From NCBI GenBank assembly GCA_035255485.1, contig DATEZO010000137.1, positions 1 to 64,000 of the forward strand: a DNA stretch of 64,000 nucleotides, written 5' to 3'. The position numbers and the translations under genes are program-made. This DNA comes from DATEZO01 sp035255485. GTDB taxonomy: Bacteria; Pseudomonadota; Gammaproteobacteria; Burkholderiales; Burkholderiaceae_D. Positions 9,175-20,703 of this stretch are shown here, piece after piece; position 1 is the stretch's first letter; each line of letters starts with the position of its first letter. The notes beneath the pieces were generated by a model. That model did not search any database. It saw nothing but the letters and a program-made list of their open reading frames with translations, and was not told where the DNA came from.

Positions 9175-9729
9175 TTACGGCTGCCATTGCCCGGAAATGA
9201 TTTTTTCCAGCCAGAAGGCGCCTATGATGGTTTTGACATCCGTAACTTTCCCCTCTCGAATCCAGGTCAGCATGTCATTCATGGGGGCCATGAATGTCTC
9301 CAGGAACTCGCCGTCATCAAGCTGGCTTTCTCCGGCAATCAGTCCTCTGGCAAGGAAAATATCCAGGTGTTCGTCGGAGTACGCAATCGCATTGTGAATG
9401 GTGCACACGAAGCGCCAATCGGTGGCGGTATACCCGGTCTCTTCCTGTAATTCGCGTTTTGCGCACACCAGGGGATCCTCGCCAGGATCTATTTTACCGG
9501 CGGGAAATTCGATGAATACGCGATCGAGCGGATACCGATATTGCCGTTCCAGGAGCACCGAACCGTCATTGAACAAGGGCAGGATCACGACTGCGCCCGG
9601 ATGGCGGATGTATTCGCGCGCCGAATGCTTGCCATCAGGCAAGCGAACCGTATCGCACTGTACCTTGATGAAATGTCCTTCGTAAGCAACGGTACTATCG
9701 ACTTGCGTTTCTTTCAGATGCTGATCCAT
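9175..9729 (-). CDS. nudF: Nudix hydrolase, ADP-ribose pyrophosphatase type
   Basis: 184 residues. The Nudix box is complete: GKIDPGEDPLVCAKRELQEETGY, written here as G, x5, E, x7, REL, QEETGY. Upstream are REYIRHPGAVVILP and LERQYRYPLDR, as in ADP-ribose pyrophosphatases, which hydrolyse ADP-ribose to AMP and ribose 5-phosphate. It lies downstream of nuoN and the DUF2818 gene on the same strand, an order often seen in Burkholderiales. The 176 bp to the DUF2818 gene leave room for its own promoter. The substrate is inferred from overall similarity. Confidence 0.85.
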   Translation of the reverse strand: MDQHLKETQVDSTVAYEGHFIKVQCDTVRLPDGKHSAREYIRHPGAVVILPLFNDGSVLLERQYRYPLDRVFIEFPAGKIDPGEDPLVCAKRELQEETGYTATDWRFVCTIHNAIAYSDEHLDIFLARGLIAGESQLDDGEFLETFMAPMNDMLTWIREGKVTDVKTIIGAFWLEKIISGQWQP

Positions 9730-9905
9730 ACAGACACTCCGGTGGTTGAAGCGACGCGAATAAACAGGAAGCCGCGCTTCTTACTTTTCCCTTTTCCGGA
9801 AGAAGCAAGAGAGACGAAACGCAGCCAAGCCAAGAATTTATCACGCTGAATCAATCGCGGGTCATGCGTTGATGCGTCATCCGTATCGGATCGCGTCGAA
9901 TCGGA

Positions 9906-10211
9906 TCAATCGCGCCGTCGGCGCAGATAGCGGAACACGAATCCAGGATATGCAAGCACGATAAACAGGCAAATGGTGACGGCATAGAATTCCCATCCCT
10001 GCGCAAATACATTTCCCATTCGCGATTCGAGAAGATAGGCAATCCCGGCAAGGGCTGCGTACAGCAGCGCCATTTCAATCAGCCGCAACCAGAACGGCTT
10101 GACGGCGCGGCCGATGGGAACAAGGGCGAAGAATCGCTCATTAAAGAAAGGAAGGTTGGCGGCAACCACCGCCAACATGATAAGAAACCAGCTTGAGAGA
10201 GAGACATCCAC
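9906..10211 (-). CDS. DUF2818 family small membrane protein
   Basis: 101 residues from a GTG start. Three hydrophobic segments (about 5-25, 40-60 and 73-92) end in a basic tail FRYLRRRRD. It is 24 bp downstream of nuoN and is commonly found there in betaproteobacteria. Its function is unknown. The position suggests an accessory role in complex I assembly or membrane integration, but this is inference only. Confidence 0.8.
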   Translation of the reverse strand: MDVSLSSWFLIMLAVVAANLPFFNERFFALVPIGRAVKPFWLRLIEMALLYAALAGIAYLLESRMGNVFAQGWEFYAVTICLFIVLAYPGFVFRYLRRRRD

Positions 10212-10235
10212 CGTGATTTACGCGGCTTCTAAAAT

Positions 10236-11720
10236 TCAAGACGCCAGTGTTTTGACAATGGCGCTTGCGCATGCCGCCATCAGCGGTCCGGGCAGCAGGC
10301 CCAGTCCAAGTACGGCAATGCCGTTGATGCTCAAGGCGACGCGCATGTCGCCACTGGCGACGATCGGCGTGGTGTCGAGCGGCTCGTCGAAATACATGAC
10401 CTTGATGACACGCAGATAGTAAAACGCACCGACCAGCGAAAGCATGACGGCCACAACCGTCAGCCAGATCTGGCCCGTACCCAGCAGTGCCTGCAGCACC
10501 ATGACTTTCGCATAGAACCCTACCATCGGCGGCAGACCGGCCAGCGAAAACATCAGGAGCAGCATTACCAGCGCAAACCACGGGCTGCGCTGGTTCAATC
10601 CCTTGAGGTCATCGATGTTTTCAGCTTCGAAGCCGGCGCGCGCCAGCAGCAGGATAATGCCGAATGTGCCCAGCGTGGTCAGCACATAGGTAATCGCATA
10701 AAACATGGCGGAGCTGTAAGCGCCCGCTGCGCCGGATGGATTGAAGTTCACGACACCGGACATCAGGCCAAGCAGCATGAAGCCCATTTGTGCGATGGTG
10801 GAATAGGCCAGCATGCGCTTCAGGTTGGTTTGGGCAATCGCAGTAATGTTGCCGACCGCGATCGATAGTACCGCAAGCACCGAAATCATTTGTTGCCAAT
10901 CCATGGCCAGCGGCAACAGACCTTCCACCAGCAAGCGAATGCAGATGGCGAATGCCGCCAATTTTGGCGCCGCACCCAGCAACAGCGTTACCGCCGTCGG
11001 CGCACCCTGATAGACGTCGGGTACCCACATGTGAAACGGTACGGCGCCAAGCTTGAATGCCAGTCCCGCGACCAGAAATACCACGCCGAATACCAGTACC
11101 GGCTTGTTGACCGTACCGGAGGCAGCTACCTTGGCAACTTCTGTCAGGTCGAGCGAGCCGGTTGCGCCATACAGCATCGAGATGCCATACAACAGGAAGC
11201 CTGAAGCAAGCGCACCAAGAATGAAATATTTCATCGCCGCTTCGGTGGCCCCGGTATTATCCCGACGCAATGCTACCAGTGCATACAGGGACAACGACAT
11301 CAATTCGAGTCCGAGATAGATGATGAGGAAATTATTACCCGAAATCATGACCATCTGGCCCAGCAGCGTGAACAATGCCAGCGCATAAAATTCACCTCCC
11401 AGCGTGCCGCTCGTCATGCTGCGTTCGGAAACATATTGCCGGGAATAAATAAGCGTCAAGCCGACAGCAATATAGCTGCACACTTTCAGCAGGCCCGACA
11501 TCGGGTCGGAGACGAACATGTTGTGGAAAGTGTAGACCGTCGCGCCACTCGTGATGTCGGACATGCTCAAGACGCCGCAAATCACGAGCGTTACCATTGA
11601 GAGCAAATACGTGATGTTGCGCTTCGCGTCCGACAGGAACATGTCGATCAGCAGGATCGCCGAAATTGCAATCAGGAGAAAAATTTCAGGATAGACAGGA
11701 ATCAGATTCATGTTAGTCAT
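10236..11720 (-). CDS. nuoN: NADH-quinone oxidoreductase subunit N
   Basis: 494 residues, a polytopic membrane protein of about 14 helices and one of the three antiporter-like proton-pumping subunits of complex I. It contains the conserved [15 protein letters not shown] and [20 protein letters not shown] segments and the later lysine helix ([15 protein letters not shown]). It is the last core gene of the operon, 49 bp after nuoM. Two in-frame ATGs (MTNMNLI) make the exact start uncertain by three residues. Confidence 0.97.
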   Translation of the reverse strand: MTNMNLIPVYPEIFLLIAISAILLIDMFLSDAKRNITYLLSMVTLVICGVLSMSDITSGATVYTFHNMFVSDPMSGLLKVCSYIAVGLTLIYSRQYVSERSMTSGTLGGEFYALALFTLLGQMVMISGNNFLIIYLGLELMSLSLYALVALRRDNTGATEAAMKYFILGALASGFLLYGISMLYGATGSLDLTEVAKVAASGTVNKPVLVFGVVFLVAGLAFKLGAVPFHMWVPDVYQGAPTAVTLLLGAAPKLAAFAICIRLLVEGLLPLAMDWQQMISVLAVLSIAVGNITAIAQTNLKRMLAYSTIAQMGFMLLGLMSGVVNFNPSGAAGAYSSAMFYAITYVLTTLGTFGIILLLARAGFEAENIDDLKGLNQRSPWFALVMLLLMFSLAGLPPMVGFYAKVMVLQALLGTGQIWLTVVAVMLSLVGAFYYLRVIKVMYFDEPLDTTPIVASGDMRVALSINGIAVLGLGLLPGPLMAACASAIVKTLAS

Positions 11721-11769
11721 TTCGTCGCCGTTGATCAGCGCTCACTATTTGAGTTCAAATACGCGTTCA

Positions 11770-13260
11770 TCAGTTCAGTTTCGAGATCGCGACGTGCTTG
11801 AGCAAGTCCGCCACGGAAATCTGCATCACATCAGTAAACGGTGCTGGATACAGACCCATTGCAATCACGGCAACAGCCAGTAAGCCAAGCATGAAAAATT
11901 CGCGCTTGTTGAGATCCTGAAGCTGTGCGACGTGATCATTGCCGATCGCACCGAATAATACGCGCTTGACCAGCCATAACGAATATGCAGCGCCCCAGAT
12001 AAGCGCGGTGGCAGTCAGCAGGCCAATCCAGAAATTGAACTTGACCGTACCCAGGATGACCATGAATTCACCAACGAAACCGGAGGTCGCGGGCAGGCCG
12101 CAATTGGCAAGCGAAAACAGCACAAACAGGGCGGCGAATTTTGGCATCGTATTGACGACACCACCGTAATCCGCGATCTGGCGCGAGTGCATACGGTCGT
12201 ACAGGACACCGATACACAGGAACATGGCAGCGGACACGAAGCCGTGCGAAATCATCTGGACGATACCGCCCTGCAACGCCATATCGTTGAATACGAAAAA
12301 GCCCAGGGTGACAAAGCCCATGTGCGCGATCGATGAATACGCGACCAGTTTCTTCATGTCGGTCTGCACCAGTGCAACCAGTCCGATATAGATGACCGCG
12401 ATCAGCGACAGCGTAATCATGAAGCCGGAAAGATAGTGGCTGGCATCCGGCGCGATCGGCAGCGAAAACCGCAGGAAGCCGTACGCACCCAGTTTCAGCA
12501 TGATCGCGGCCAGCACCACGGAACCGCCGGTAGGCGCTTCCACGTGCGCATCCGGCAGCCATGTATGTACCGGCCACATCGGCACCTTGACTGCAAACGC
12601 CATCAGGAATGCGAGGAAGATTATTATCTGGGTCGACATTGGCAAAGGCAATTGATGCCATGCGAGGATCTCGAAGCTGCCGGCGGACTTGAAGTACAAA
12701 TACAGAATCGCAACCAGGGTCAGCAACGAACCGACCAGCGTATAGAGGAAAAACTTGATTGCTGCATAGACGCGGTTAGGCCCGCCCCATACGCCGATGA
12801 TGATGAACATCGGGATCAGCGTTGCTTCGAAGAATACGTAAAACAGCAAGCCGTCGAGCGCGCAGAATACGCCGATCATCAGCCCCGACAGGATCAGGAA
12901 TGCACCCATGTATTGCGCAACGCGCTTCTGGATGACTTCCCAGGCGGAGATCACGACAATCACGGTCACGAATGCGGTCAGCAATACGAACCATATCGAA
13001 ATGCCGTCGATCCCGAGGTAGTAATTGATATTGAAACGTTCTATCCATGTCGATTTTTCGACAAACTGCATGCCATGCGCTTGGTTGTTGAAATTTTGTA
13101 TCAGAGGCAGCGTGACAAGAAAGCTGACGATCGAGCCGACTAGCGAAAGGCCACGTACAAGGCCGGGGTTGCTATCGCGGCCTAGCGCCAGAACCAGTAG
13201 GCCAAATACGATCGGACACCAGATCGCGAGACTCAAGAGAGGAAAAGTTGACTGCATCAT
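11770..13260 (-). CDS. nuoM: NADH-quinone oxidoreductase subunit M
   Basis: 496 residues, an antiporter-like proton-pumping subunit of about 14 helices. Recognisable segments are FFEATLIPMFIIIGVWGG with the key glutamate, AVKVPMWPVHTWLPDAHVEAP, and KKLVAYSSIAHMGFV. The length is normal. It starts at tandem ATGs 79 bp downstream of nuoL. Confidence 0.97.
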   Translation of the reverse strand: MMQSTFPLLSLAIWCPIVFGLLVLALGRDSNPGLVRGLSLVGSIVSFLVTLPLIQNFNNQAHGMQFVEKSTWIERFNINYYLGIDGISIWFVLLTAFVTVIVVISAWEVIQKRVAQYMGAFLILSGLMIGVFCALDGLLFYVFFEATLIPMFIIIGVWGGPNRVYAAIKFFLYTLVGSLLTLVAILYLYFKSAGSFEILAWHQLPLPMSTQIIIFLAFLMAFAVKVPMWPVHTWLPDAHVEAPTGGSVVLAAIMLKLGAYGFLRFSLPIAPDASHYLSGFMITLSLIAVIYIGLVALVQTDMKKLVAYSSIAHMGFVTLGFFVFNDMALQGGIVQMISHGFVSAAMFLCIGVLYDRMHSRQIADYGGVVNTMPKFAALFVLFSLANCGLPATSGFVGEFMVILGTVKFNFWIGLLTATALIWGAAYSLWLVKRVLFGAIGNDHVAQLQDLNKREFFMLGLLAVAVIAMGLYPAPFTDVMQISVADLLKHVAISKLN

Positions 13261-13339
13261 GATTTATATTTTGTTGGGACAGAACGCTGCTGCGCTTGGC
13301 TTTTCTCGTATTTTTTGAAATTCGCTTTATCTCGTCAGC

Positions 13340-15376
13340 TTATTTTGCAAACGGGAACGGCATGAAATAAACCAGGAAACCCAGCACGCCGAGAATCATC
13401 ACGAATGCATAGTGATAGATATATCCAGTCTGAAAATGACGGATGATCGAGGAGAACCAGCCGACCACTTTTGCGCTGCCGTTGACAATGAGCCCGTCAA
13501 TCAGATTCTTGTCACCGACATTCCACAAGCCACCGCCCAGAACCCGTGCGCCACCGGCAAACACGATGTCGTTGAACTTGTCCATGTAGTACTTGTTATC
13601 GAGCAGCGTATAAATTGCATGGAATTTGCCATAGAACCAGTCCGGTACTTTGCGATTGACCATATAGCAGTAGTAAGCCGATACCACGCCGGCCAGCGCC
13701 AGCCCGAAAGGCAGCGACGTGAACGCATGGATACCCATGGCGGCGGCGCCGTGGAATTCGCTGGCCAGCTCCTCCATTGCGCGATGCGACTCGCCAATGA
13801 AAATCACGCCCTTGAAGAAGTCGCCATACAACATCGGTCCGATCGTCACGAAACCGATCAGTACGGAAGGAATCGCCAGCAGGATCAGCGGCAGAGTCAC
13901 CACCCATGGTGCCTCATGCGGCTTCTGGCCTGGCGCAAGGCCATGATGATGCGCATCGTCATGGTGATCGTCGTGTCCATGGCCGTCATGCGCCTTGCCG
14001 AAGCGCTCTTCGCCGTGGAACACCAGGAAATACATGCGGAACGAATAGAACGCCGTCACGAACACGCCTGCCAGCACCGCGAAATTGGCGAAACCGGCAC
14101 CGGCGAGATGCGTGTTATGCACTGCTTCGATAATGCTGTCTTTCGAATAGAACCCCGAGAAAAACGGCGTGCCGATCAATGCGAGCGAACCGAGCAGCGA
14201 TGTAAGCCAGGTGATCGGCATGTATTTGCGCAAGCCGCCCATGTTGCGGATGTCCTGGTCGTGATGCATGCCGATGATGACTGCACCGGCACCGAGGAAC
14301 AGCAGCGCCTTGAAGAAAGCGTGCGTCATCAGGTGGAATACCGCGACCGAATAGGCGGAAGCGCCGAGCGCGACCGTCATGTATCCCAGCTGCGACAGTG
14401 TGGAATACGCAACCACGCGCTTGATATCGTTCTGGATGATGCCGAGAAAGCCCATGAACAGTGCGGTGATTGCGCCAATCACGAGTACGAATGACAGCGC
14501 CGTATCCGACAGTTCGAATAGCGGCGACATGCGCGCCACCATGAAAATACCGGCGGTTACCATGGTTGCCGCGTGAATCAGCGCCGAGATCGGCGTCGGA
14601 CCTTCCATGGAATCCGGCAGCCAGACATGCAGAGGGAATTGTGCGGATTTACCCATCGCACCGATGAACAGGCAAATGCAGGCGACTGTCAACAACATCC
14701 AGTCGGTACCCGGGAATACCAATTTTGCCAGCGCTTCCCTGTTTGCGAATACGTCCGAGTAATTCATCGATCCGGCATAAGCCAGCAACAGGCCGATTCC
14801 GAGAATGAAGCCAAAATCGCCGACGCGGTTCACCAGGAAAGCCTTCATGTTCGCGAAAATCGCAGTCGGACGGGTGTACCAAAAACCGATCAGCAGGTAA
14901 GAAACCAGACCCACCGCTTCCCAGCCGAAGAACAGTTGCAGGAAGTTGTTGCTCATTACCAGCATCAGCATCGAGAAGGTGAACAGCGAAATATAGGAGA
15001 AGAAGCGGTTGTAGCCTTCATCGTCCTTCATATAGCCGATCGTGTAGATATGCACCATCAGCGACACGAAAGTCACCACGCACATCATCATCGCGGTCAG
15101 GCTGTCGATCAGGAACCCGACTTCAAGCTTGATTCCGGCAACCGTCATCCAGGTATACAGCGTACCGTTATACGTTGCGCCATCCATCACCGCGAGCAGC
15201 GTCTGGAACGAGATGATGAATGCAACCAGCACGCCCAGTATCGTCACGGTGTGCGACGTTGCACGGCCGACCTGGTTGCCGAAAAATTTGGTACCGAACA
15301 GACCCGCGATTGCAGACCCTGCAAGAGGCGCCAGAGGCACCGCCAGAAGAAGGTTAGGGTTGAGTTGCCCCGCCAT
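13340..15376 (-). CDS. nuoL: NADH-quinone oxidoreductase subunit L
   Basis: 678 residues from the ATG at 15374-15376 (MAGQLNPNLLL), which has an AAGG site upstream. The frame is open for 24 more codons upstream but these are not needed. NuoL is the distal pump subunit with a long lateral helix at its C-terminus. Conserved parts include FFGWEAVGLVSYLLIGFW, KSAQFPLHVWLPDSMEGPTPISALIHAATMVTAG and NDIKRVVAYSTLSQLGYM. A histidine/aspartate-rich loop (near residues 460-490, HDGHGHDDHHDD) faces the solvent and may bind metal; such loops vary in the family. Confidence 0.97.
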   Translation of the reverse strand: MAGQLNPNLLLAVPLAPLAGSAIAGLFGTKFFGNQVGRATSHTVTILGVLVAFIISFQTLLAVMDGATYNGTLYTWMTVAGIKLEVGFLIDSLTAMMMCVVTFVSLMVHIYTIGYMKDDEGYNRFFSYISLFTFSMLMLVMSNNFLQLFFGWEAVGLVSYLLIGFWYTRPTAIFANMKAFLVNRVGDFGFILGIGLLLAYAGSMNYSDVFANREALAKLVFPGTDWMLLTVACICLFIGAMGKSAQFPLHVWLPDSMEGPTPISALIHAATMVTAGIFMVARMSPLFELSDTALSFVLVIGAITALFMGFLGIIQNDIKRVVAYSTLSQLGYMTVALGASAYSVAVFHLMTHAFFKALLFLGAGAVIIGMHHDQDIRNMGGLRKYMPITWLTSLLGSLALIGTPFFSGFYSKDSIIEAVHNTHLAGAGFANFAVLAGVFVTAFYSFRMYFLVFHGEERFGKAHDGHGHDDHHDDAHHHGLAPGQKPHEAPWVVTLPLILLAIPSVLIGFVTIGPMLYGDFFKGVIFIGESHRAMEELASEFHGAAAMGIHAFTSLPFGLALAGVVSAYYCYMVNRKVPDWFYGKFHAIYTLLDNKYYMDKFNDIVFAGGARVLGGGLWNVGDKNLIDGLIVNGSAKVVGWFSSIIRHFQTGYIYHYAFVMILGVLGFLVYFMPFPFAK

Positions 15377-15621
15377 AATGAACCTTATTTCGTTTTTTAG
15401 TTGAGGACAAGGCGCCGCCTTCGCTGCACTTTGCCCCGCATTTCTCAATCAATCAGACGCAAAGCACCGTTGCGCTTGCTTTGGCCCGTATTCCAATTTG
15501 TCGGTCAGAGTGCTGTTACGCGCAACTCATGCCTGGCTTGTTGGAAACAGAGTCACGCGATGCGCCGTGGCGCCTTGCAACCCTGCTCCACAATCCTTGA
15601 ATTTCCGATCCTGTCAACTCA

Positions 15622-15930
15622 TCAACCCTTGAGGCTGTCGAGATCTTCCACATTGATCGTGTCCAGATTCCGGAATAGCACGACCAGGATAGCGAGGCCG
15701 ATCGCGGATTCCGCGGCAGCCACAGTCAGGATGAAAAATACGAAAATCTGTCCTGCCGCATCACCAAGGTAATAGGAAAAAGCGATGAAATTCATGTTGA
15801 CGGCCAGCAGCATCAGCTCGATTGCCATCAACAGCACGATGATATTTTTACGGTTCAAGAAAATACCGACTATCGAAATCGCGAACAGAATCGCGCCGAG
15901 AATCAGGTAGTGTGCCAGCGATAAAGCCAC
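15622..15930 (-). CDS. nuoK: NADH-quinone oxidoreductase subunit K
   Basis: 102 residues with three helices, including two conserved membrane glutamates ([13 protein letters not shown] and [11 protein letters not shown]). It forms part of the proton path between NuoH and the antiporter subunits. It follows nuoJ by 12 bp. The 245 bp between nuoK and nuoL contain nothing I recognise. Confidence 0.96.
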   Translation of the reverse strand: MALSLAHYLILGAILFAISIVGIFLNRKNIIVLLMAIELMLLAVNMNFIAFSYYLGDAAGQIFVFFILTVAAAESAIGLAILVVLFRNLDTINVEDLDSLKG

Positions 15931-15942
15931 GTGCTCTCTCCC

Positions 15943-16596
15943 TTATTTTTGTTCTGCCGCATTGACGGCGGCCGGTTTCGGATTCGCGGCATCGGATGGA
16001 CGCTCGGACTGCGCTTTCATTTTTACGATCCGCAGGCGGTCGCTTGCCTTCACCTTGACCGCATCCGATGGCGCAAAATTCTTGGTATCCTTGCGACGAC
16101 GCAGCGTCAACGCAACCGCTGCGACAATGGCAACCAGAAGCACCACGGCGGCAATTTCAAACGCATAGACATATTGCGTATAAATCAGCTTGCCCAATTC
16201 CTTCGTATTGCCGATGTTGGCCGATGCTGCCGGCACCTGTGTATCGATCGTCAAGAAGCCGCGCATCAGCACCGCCGCCATTTCCAGCACAATCACCACG
16301 CCGATCGTGACAGCCAGCGGGAAATATCCCCAGAAGCCTTCGCGCATCTTGCCGATATTGATATCCAGCATCATTACCACGAACAGGAACAGCACCATGA
16401 CTGCACCGACGTACACCAGCACCAGGACAATGGCAAGAAACTCCGCCTTTAACAACATCCAGATTGCCGCCGCTGAAAAAAACGACAGCACCAGAAACAA
16501 TGCGGCGTGCACCGGATTGCGATCCGTGATGACGCGCGTTGCGGCAAATACCAGAATCACCGAGAACGCGTAGAACAATGCAGTTTTAAATTCCAT
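15943..16596 (-). CDS. nuoJ: NADH-quinone oxidoreductase subunit J
   Basis: 217 residues from ATG 16594-16596 (MEFKTALFY). Five hydrophobic helices include the conserved VLVYVGAVMVLFLFVVMMLDI with its pi-bulge region. The C-terminus is a charged, Ala/Pro-rich tail beyond about residue 170 and is poorly conserved. It lies between nuoI (145 bp upstream) and nuoK. Confidence 0.95.
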   Translation of the reverse strand: MEFKTALFYAFSVILVFAATRVITDRNPVHAALFLVLSFFSAAAIWMLLKAEFLAIVLVLVYVGAVMVLFLFVVMMLDINIGKMREGFWGYFPLAVTIGVVIVLEMAAVLMRGFLTIDTQVPAASANIGNTKELGKLIYTQYVYAFEIAAVVLLVAIVAAVALTLRRRKDTKNFAPSDAVKVKASDRLRIVKMKAQSERPSDAANPKPAAVNAAEQK

Positions 16597-16741
16597 AATG
16601 GGCCAAAAATATCCGCTCAATGCGAGCCAGTCAAATGTGTTGCGAAACAGCGCGTGACACAGTAATGCCTTATCCGCAACATATCAAGTTCATTGCACAA
16701 TGGAGACCGGCAGCTGAAGTCTCCGTCCACCGCTCATTTCA

Positions 16742-17230
16742 TTAACGATATGGAGCATCGGTTGCGCGGTTGGCGGCAATTTCCTTCTCATAACGATCAC
16801 CGACCGCCAACAGCATATCCTTCGTGTAATACAAATCGCCGCGTTTTTCGCCGTGGTATTCCAGAATATGGGTTTCCACAATCGAATCAACCGGGCACGA
16901 CTCTTCGCAAAAGCCGCAAAAAATGCATTTGGTCAGATCGATGTCGTAACGAGTCGTGCGACGACTGCCATCTTCGCGCTGTTCGGACTCGATCGTAATG
17001 GCCATCGCCGGACATACCGCTTCACACAGCTTGCACGCGATGCAGCGCTCTTCTCCATTCGGATAGCGGCGCAACGCATGCAGCCCGCGAAAACGCGGCG
17101 ACATAGGCGTTTTTTCTTCCGGGTACAGAATCGTGATCTTGCGCGAAAACATGTAACGACCTGTTAACGCCAACCCTTTGAACAATTCGCGCAGCATCAA
17201 ACTGCCGAAGAAATCTTTAATGGCTTCCAT
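16742..17230 (-). CDS. nuoI: NADH-quinone oxidoreductase subunit I (two 4Fe-4S clusters)
   Basis: 162 residues from ATG 17228-17230 ([10 protein letters not shown]). Two ferredoxin motifs, [12 protein letters not shown] and [12 protein letters not shown], bind clusters N6a and N6b, which pass electrons towards N2 in NuoB. The N-terminus is an amphipathic membrane-contacting helix. An upstream extension to 17296 is open but unlikely. Confidence 0.96.
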   Translation of the reverse strand: MEAIKDFFGSLMLRELFKGLALTGRYMFSRKITILYPEEKTPMSPRFRGLHALRRYPNGEERCIACKLCEAVCPAMAITIESEQREDGSRRTTRYDIDLTKCIFCGFCEESCPVDSIVETHILEYHGEKRGDLYYTKDMLLAVGDRYEKEIAANRATDAPYR

Positions 17231-17296
17231 TTGCAACCAGCCTTTTCCTAACTTGTTCGCAACAGAGTATCGCTTCGCTTTTACTCTATTTCGCAA

Positions 17297-18364
17297 TTAT
17301 TTCCAGATATTCCACGATGTCTGCATCCATGCGGCTACGATCACCAGATAAGCAAGCGTCAATGGAATGAATATTTTCCAGCCGAGGCGCATGATCTGGT
17401 CGTACCGGTAACGTGGAAACGAAGCGCGTCCCCAGATGAACAACGTCACGATAAACAGTGTCTTGATTCCGAGCCAGATCCAGCCTGGAATCCAGTCGAG
17501 GAATGCAACCGGCGAAGCCCAGCCGCCCAGGAACATCAGCGATGCCAGGATTGAAATCAGGATCATGTTTGCGTATTCGGCAAGGAAGAACATCGCGAAC
17601 GACATGCCTGAATATTCCACCATATGACCTGCCACGATTTCCGATTCGCCTTCCACAACGTCGAATGGATGACGGTTGGTTTCGGCAATGCCGGCAATCA
17701 CGTATATGACAAACACCGGCAGCAGCGGCAGCCAGTTCCAGGACAGGAAATTCAGTCCCATTCCTGCGAAATGGCCCTTGGCCTGCGCCATTACGATGTC
17801 AGTAAAGTTAAGGCTGCCGGATACCATCAGCACGATCACCAGCACAAAGCCCATTGCAATTTCATAAGATACCATCTGCGCCGAGGCGCGCATGGCACCG
17901 AGGAACGAATATTTCGAGTTCGATGCCCATCCTGCGATAATGATGCCGTAAACTTCCATCGATGTAATGGCCATCACTAGCAGCAATCCGGCATTGACAT
18001 CAGCCAGGACGACTTCCGGTCCGAAAGGAACCACTGCCCATGCAGCCAACGCCGGCATGATTGTCATAATTGGCGCAATCAGGAATAACGCCTTGTTCGC
18101 TTTTGCAGGAACAACGATTTCCTTGAACAGCAATTTCAAGGCATCGGCAATCGGCTGCAACAAGCCTGCCGGTCCCACGCGATTCGGCCCAAGACGAATG
18201 TGCATCCACCCGATTACTTTCCGTTCCCATAGCGTTAGATAGGCTACGCAGCCCATGAGCGGCAGGGTTACGGCAACGATTTTTACCAGATTCCAGATTA
18301 ATGGCCAGAAGTATCCGAACCATCCCTGGCCTGTGGCATGTACTGTCGCGAGCATTTGATCCAT
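17297..18364 (-). CDS. nuoH: NADH-quinone oxidoreductase subunit H
   Basis: 355 residues, about eight to nine helices, forming the quinone chamber next to NuoB and NuoD. Signatures include [47 protein letters not shown] and FFLAEYANM. The ATG (18362-18364) overlaps the nuoG stop as TGATG, indicating translational coupling. A GTG one codon earlier is an alternative start. Confidence 0.96.
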   Translation of the reverse strand: MDQMLATVHATGQGWFGYFWPLIWNLVKIVAVTLPLMGCVAYLTLWERKVIGWMHIRLGPNRVGPAGLLQPIADALKLLFKEIVVPAKANKALFLIAPIMTIMPALAAWAVVPFGPEVVLADVNAGLLLVMAITSMEVYGIIIAGWASNSKYSFLGAMRASAQMVSYEIAMGFVLVIVLMVSGSLNFTDIVMAQAKGHFAGMGLNFLSWNWLPLLPVFVIYVIAGIAETNRHPFDVVEGESEIVAGHMVEYSGMSFAMFFLAEYANMILISILASLMFLGGWASPVAFLDWIPGWIWLGIKTLFIVTLFIWGRASFPRYRYDQIMRLGWKIFIPLTLAYLVIVAAWMQTSWNIWK

Positions 18365-20691
18365 CACGCTTTCTCCACGGTGATCGGGCCGAACATCCCG
18401 CCCAGCGTACTGGTGGATAAATGCGCCGCAGCGATGCGGGCCACATTGGCCGGAAGCCGGCTGTCAATGCCTGCTGTGAGTATCGCGCTGCCATCCCCTT
18501 GTCTGACCAGCACGGAATCATCCTCGGCTACACCAAGCTTTTGCGCCCACGCCGATGATAGCCACGCTTTCGGAAACTTTGCATCATTGGTCTGCTGCAG
18601 TGGTTCGGATCGACGCACAATCGAATCGGTAAAATAGATCGGCACATCCGCTACACGCTCCAGCTGTGCCTCGGCATCCATGCCGGGGACTGCGGCTTGC
18701 GGCTGCGCATTGGCAAAATTGTTCAGCTGCGCAGTCTGGTTCGCGGCATCCAGGACTTCATTCCGGATCGCTTCCGATGTTTCGTAGTCAAAGCCAGACA
18801 GGCCAAGCAGATTTCCCAACACGCGCAAGACCTTCCAGCCAGGTCGGGTCTCACCCAAAGGCTTCACTGCGCCATTAAAGCTCTGTGCACGTCCCTCGCA
18901 ATTCACAAAAGTGCCTGACGTTTCGGAAAATGGCGCAATCGGTAACAGCACATCCGCATAATCCGTTCCCTGCCTGAATGCCGACATGACTACAACCATG
19001 TCCGCCTGATCCAGCGCGCTACGGGCCGCTTGCGGATCGAAGCTGTCGAGCTTCGGTTCTGCATTGAACAAGAGATATGCCTTGCGCGGCTCTGCAAAAG
19101 CCTGCAGCGCATTCGCTCCCTGACCGGGAACCGCATTCGCCAGATAGCCGCCCACGGTATTTGCAGCCTCGGTCAGATAGCCGAGCGTGGCGCCGGTGGC
19201 TTGCGCAATCCATTGCGCTGCGGCGTGCAATTGCGATGCCTGCGGGTGTTGCGAAGCGGCGTTACCCAGCATGATCGCAGCACGCTCTCCAGTCAGCAGA
19301 TCGGCAGCGATGCGCTGTGCCTCGGGGGAGGCATGCACATTGTCGAATCCGGCTGGTGCGGCAATACCCTTGGCCCGGGCAACCGCCATGACAACTTCCG
19401 CAAGAACAGAAGTCCAGGCAGATGGCGCCTTGATGATCTTGGTAGCTACCGGCATCAGGAGATCATCATCGGTTGCATGCAGAATGCTGACCTTGGCGCC
19501 GTGCTTTACCGCCTGACGCAAACGTGCTGCCAGCAGCGGATGGTCCTTGCGCAGGAAAGAGCCGATGACGAATACATGTTTCAGCGTATCAAACTCGGTG
19601 ATGGGCATTCCCAGCCATGGCGTGATTTGACCATCCAGCGCAAAGTCTGACTGGCGCAGGCGAAAATCCACGTTGTCCGAACCGAGTCCGCGCATCAGCT
19701 TTTGCAAAAGCGACAGCTCTTCCACGGTTGAATATGGTGCGGCAAGGGCTGCGATTGCATCGGCTCCATGCTCGTGCCTGATATTATTCAGGCCGTGCAC
19801 GATATATTCCAGTGCGGTTTGCCAGTCGGTGTCATGCCATTGATCACCCTGCTTGATCATCGGCTTGGTCAGGCGATTATCGTTATTCAGACCTTCGTAG
19901 GAAAAACGATCCCGATCCGATATCCAGCATTCATTGATTGTCTCGTTCTCGAGCGGCAAAACGCGCATGACCTGGCCGCCCTTGACCTGCACGATAAGAT
20001 TGCTGCCCAGACTATCGTGCGGACTGACGGACTTGCGACGCGACAGCTCCCAGTTGCGTGCGCGATAGCGGAACGGCTTCGACGTAAGTGCGCCAACCGG
20101 GCACAGATCGATCATGTTTCCCGACAATTCAGAATCGACGGTCTTGCCGACAAAAGACGTAATTTCGGCATGTTCGCCGCGATTCAGCATGCCGAATTCC
20201 ATCACGCCGGCAATCTCCTGCCCGAAACGTACGCAACGGGTGCAGTGAATGCAGCGGCTCATTTCCTTCATGGAGATCAGCGGTCCGGCATCTTTGGGCG
20301 TGACAACGCGCTTTTCTTCCTCATAGCGCGAGGAAGAGGCGCCATAGCCGACCGCCAGATCCTGCAACTGGCACTCCCCACCCTGGTCGCAGATCGGGCA
20401 ATCGAGTGGATGATTGATCAGCAAAAATTCCATCACGCCTTTTTGCGCCTGTACCGCTTTGCCGCTGTTGGAGCGTACCACCATGCCGGGGCTGACCGGC
20501 GTTGCGCATGCCGGCAGCGGCTTCGGCGCTTTTTCCACCTCGACCAGGCACATGCGGCAGTTAGCCGCAATGGACAATTTTTTGTGATAGCAAAAATGCG
20601 GTATGTAGGTGCCAAGCTTGTTGGCAGCATCCATTACCATGCTGCCCTCTTGCACTTCAACTTTTTTGCCGTCTATTTCAATTTCGATCAT
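18364..20691 (-). CDS. nuoG: NADH-quinone oxidoreductase subunit G
   Basis: 775 residues from ATG 20689-20691 ([13 protein letters not shown]). Translation upstream of this runs through a repeat element and is not real. The N-terminal 2Fe-2S ligands are in [21 protein letters not shown]5 ligands are in [18 protein letters not shown], and N4 ligands in [13 protein letters not shown] and LCPVGALT. The region where some bacteria bind the extra N7 cluster reads SPHDSLGS without cysteines. The C-terminal two thirds is a molybdopterin-oxidoreductase-like fold without cofactor. Confidence 0.96.
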   Translation of the reverse strand: MIEIEIDGKKVEVQEGSMVMDAANKLGTYIPHFCYHKKLSIAANCRMCLVEVEKAPKPLPACATPVSPGMVVRSNSGKAVQAQKGVMEFLLINHPLDCPICDQGGECQLQDLAVGYGASSSRYEEEKRVVTPKDAGPLISMKEMSRCIHCTRCVRFGQEIAGVMEFGMLNRGEHAEITSFVGKTVDSELSGNMIDLCPVGALTSKPFRYRARNWELSRRKSVSPHDSLGSNLIVQVKGGQVMRVLPLENETINECWISDRDRFSYEGLNNDNRLTKPMIKQGDQWHDTDWQTALEYIVHGLNNIRHEHGADAIAALAAPYSTVEELSLLQKLMRGLGSDNVDFRLRQSDFALDGQITPWLGMPITEFDTLKHVFVIGSFLRKDHPLLAARLRQAVKHGAKVSILHATDDDLLMPVATKIIKAPSAWTSVLAEVVMAVARAKGIAAPAGFDNVHASPEAQRIAADLLTGERAAIMLGNAASQHPQASQLHAAAQWIAQATGATLGYLTEAANTVGGYLANAVPGQGANALQAFAEPRKAYLLFNAEPKLDSFDPQAARSALDQADMVVVMSAFRQGTDYADVLLPIAPFSETSGTFVNCEGRAQSFNGAVKPLGETRPGWKVLRVLGNLLGLSGFDYETSEAIRNEVLDAANQTAQLNNFANAQPQAAVPGMDAEAQLERVADVPIYFTDSIVRRSEPLQQTNDAKFPKAWLSSAWAQKLGVAEDDSVLVRQGDGSAILTAGIDSRLPANVARIAAAHLSTSTLGGMFGPITVEKA

Positions 20692-20703
20692 GACCTTGGT
20701 TCT

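Noticed and set aside
13412..14494. 360-codon plus frame over nuoL
   Set aside because: Antisense shadow of nuoL. Its His/Gln/Arg-rich composition is typical of the complement of a membrane protein gene.
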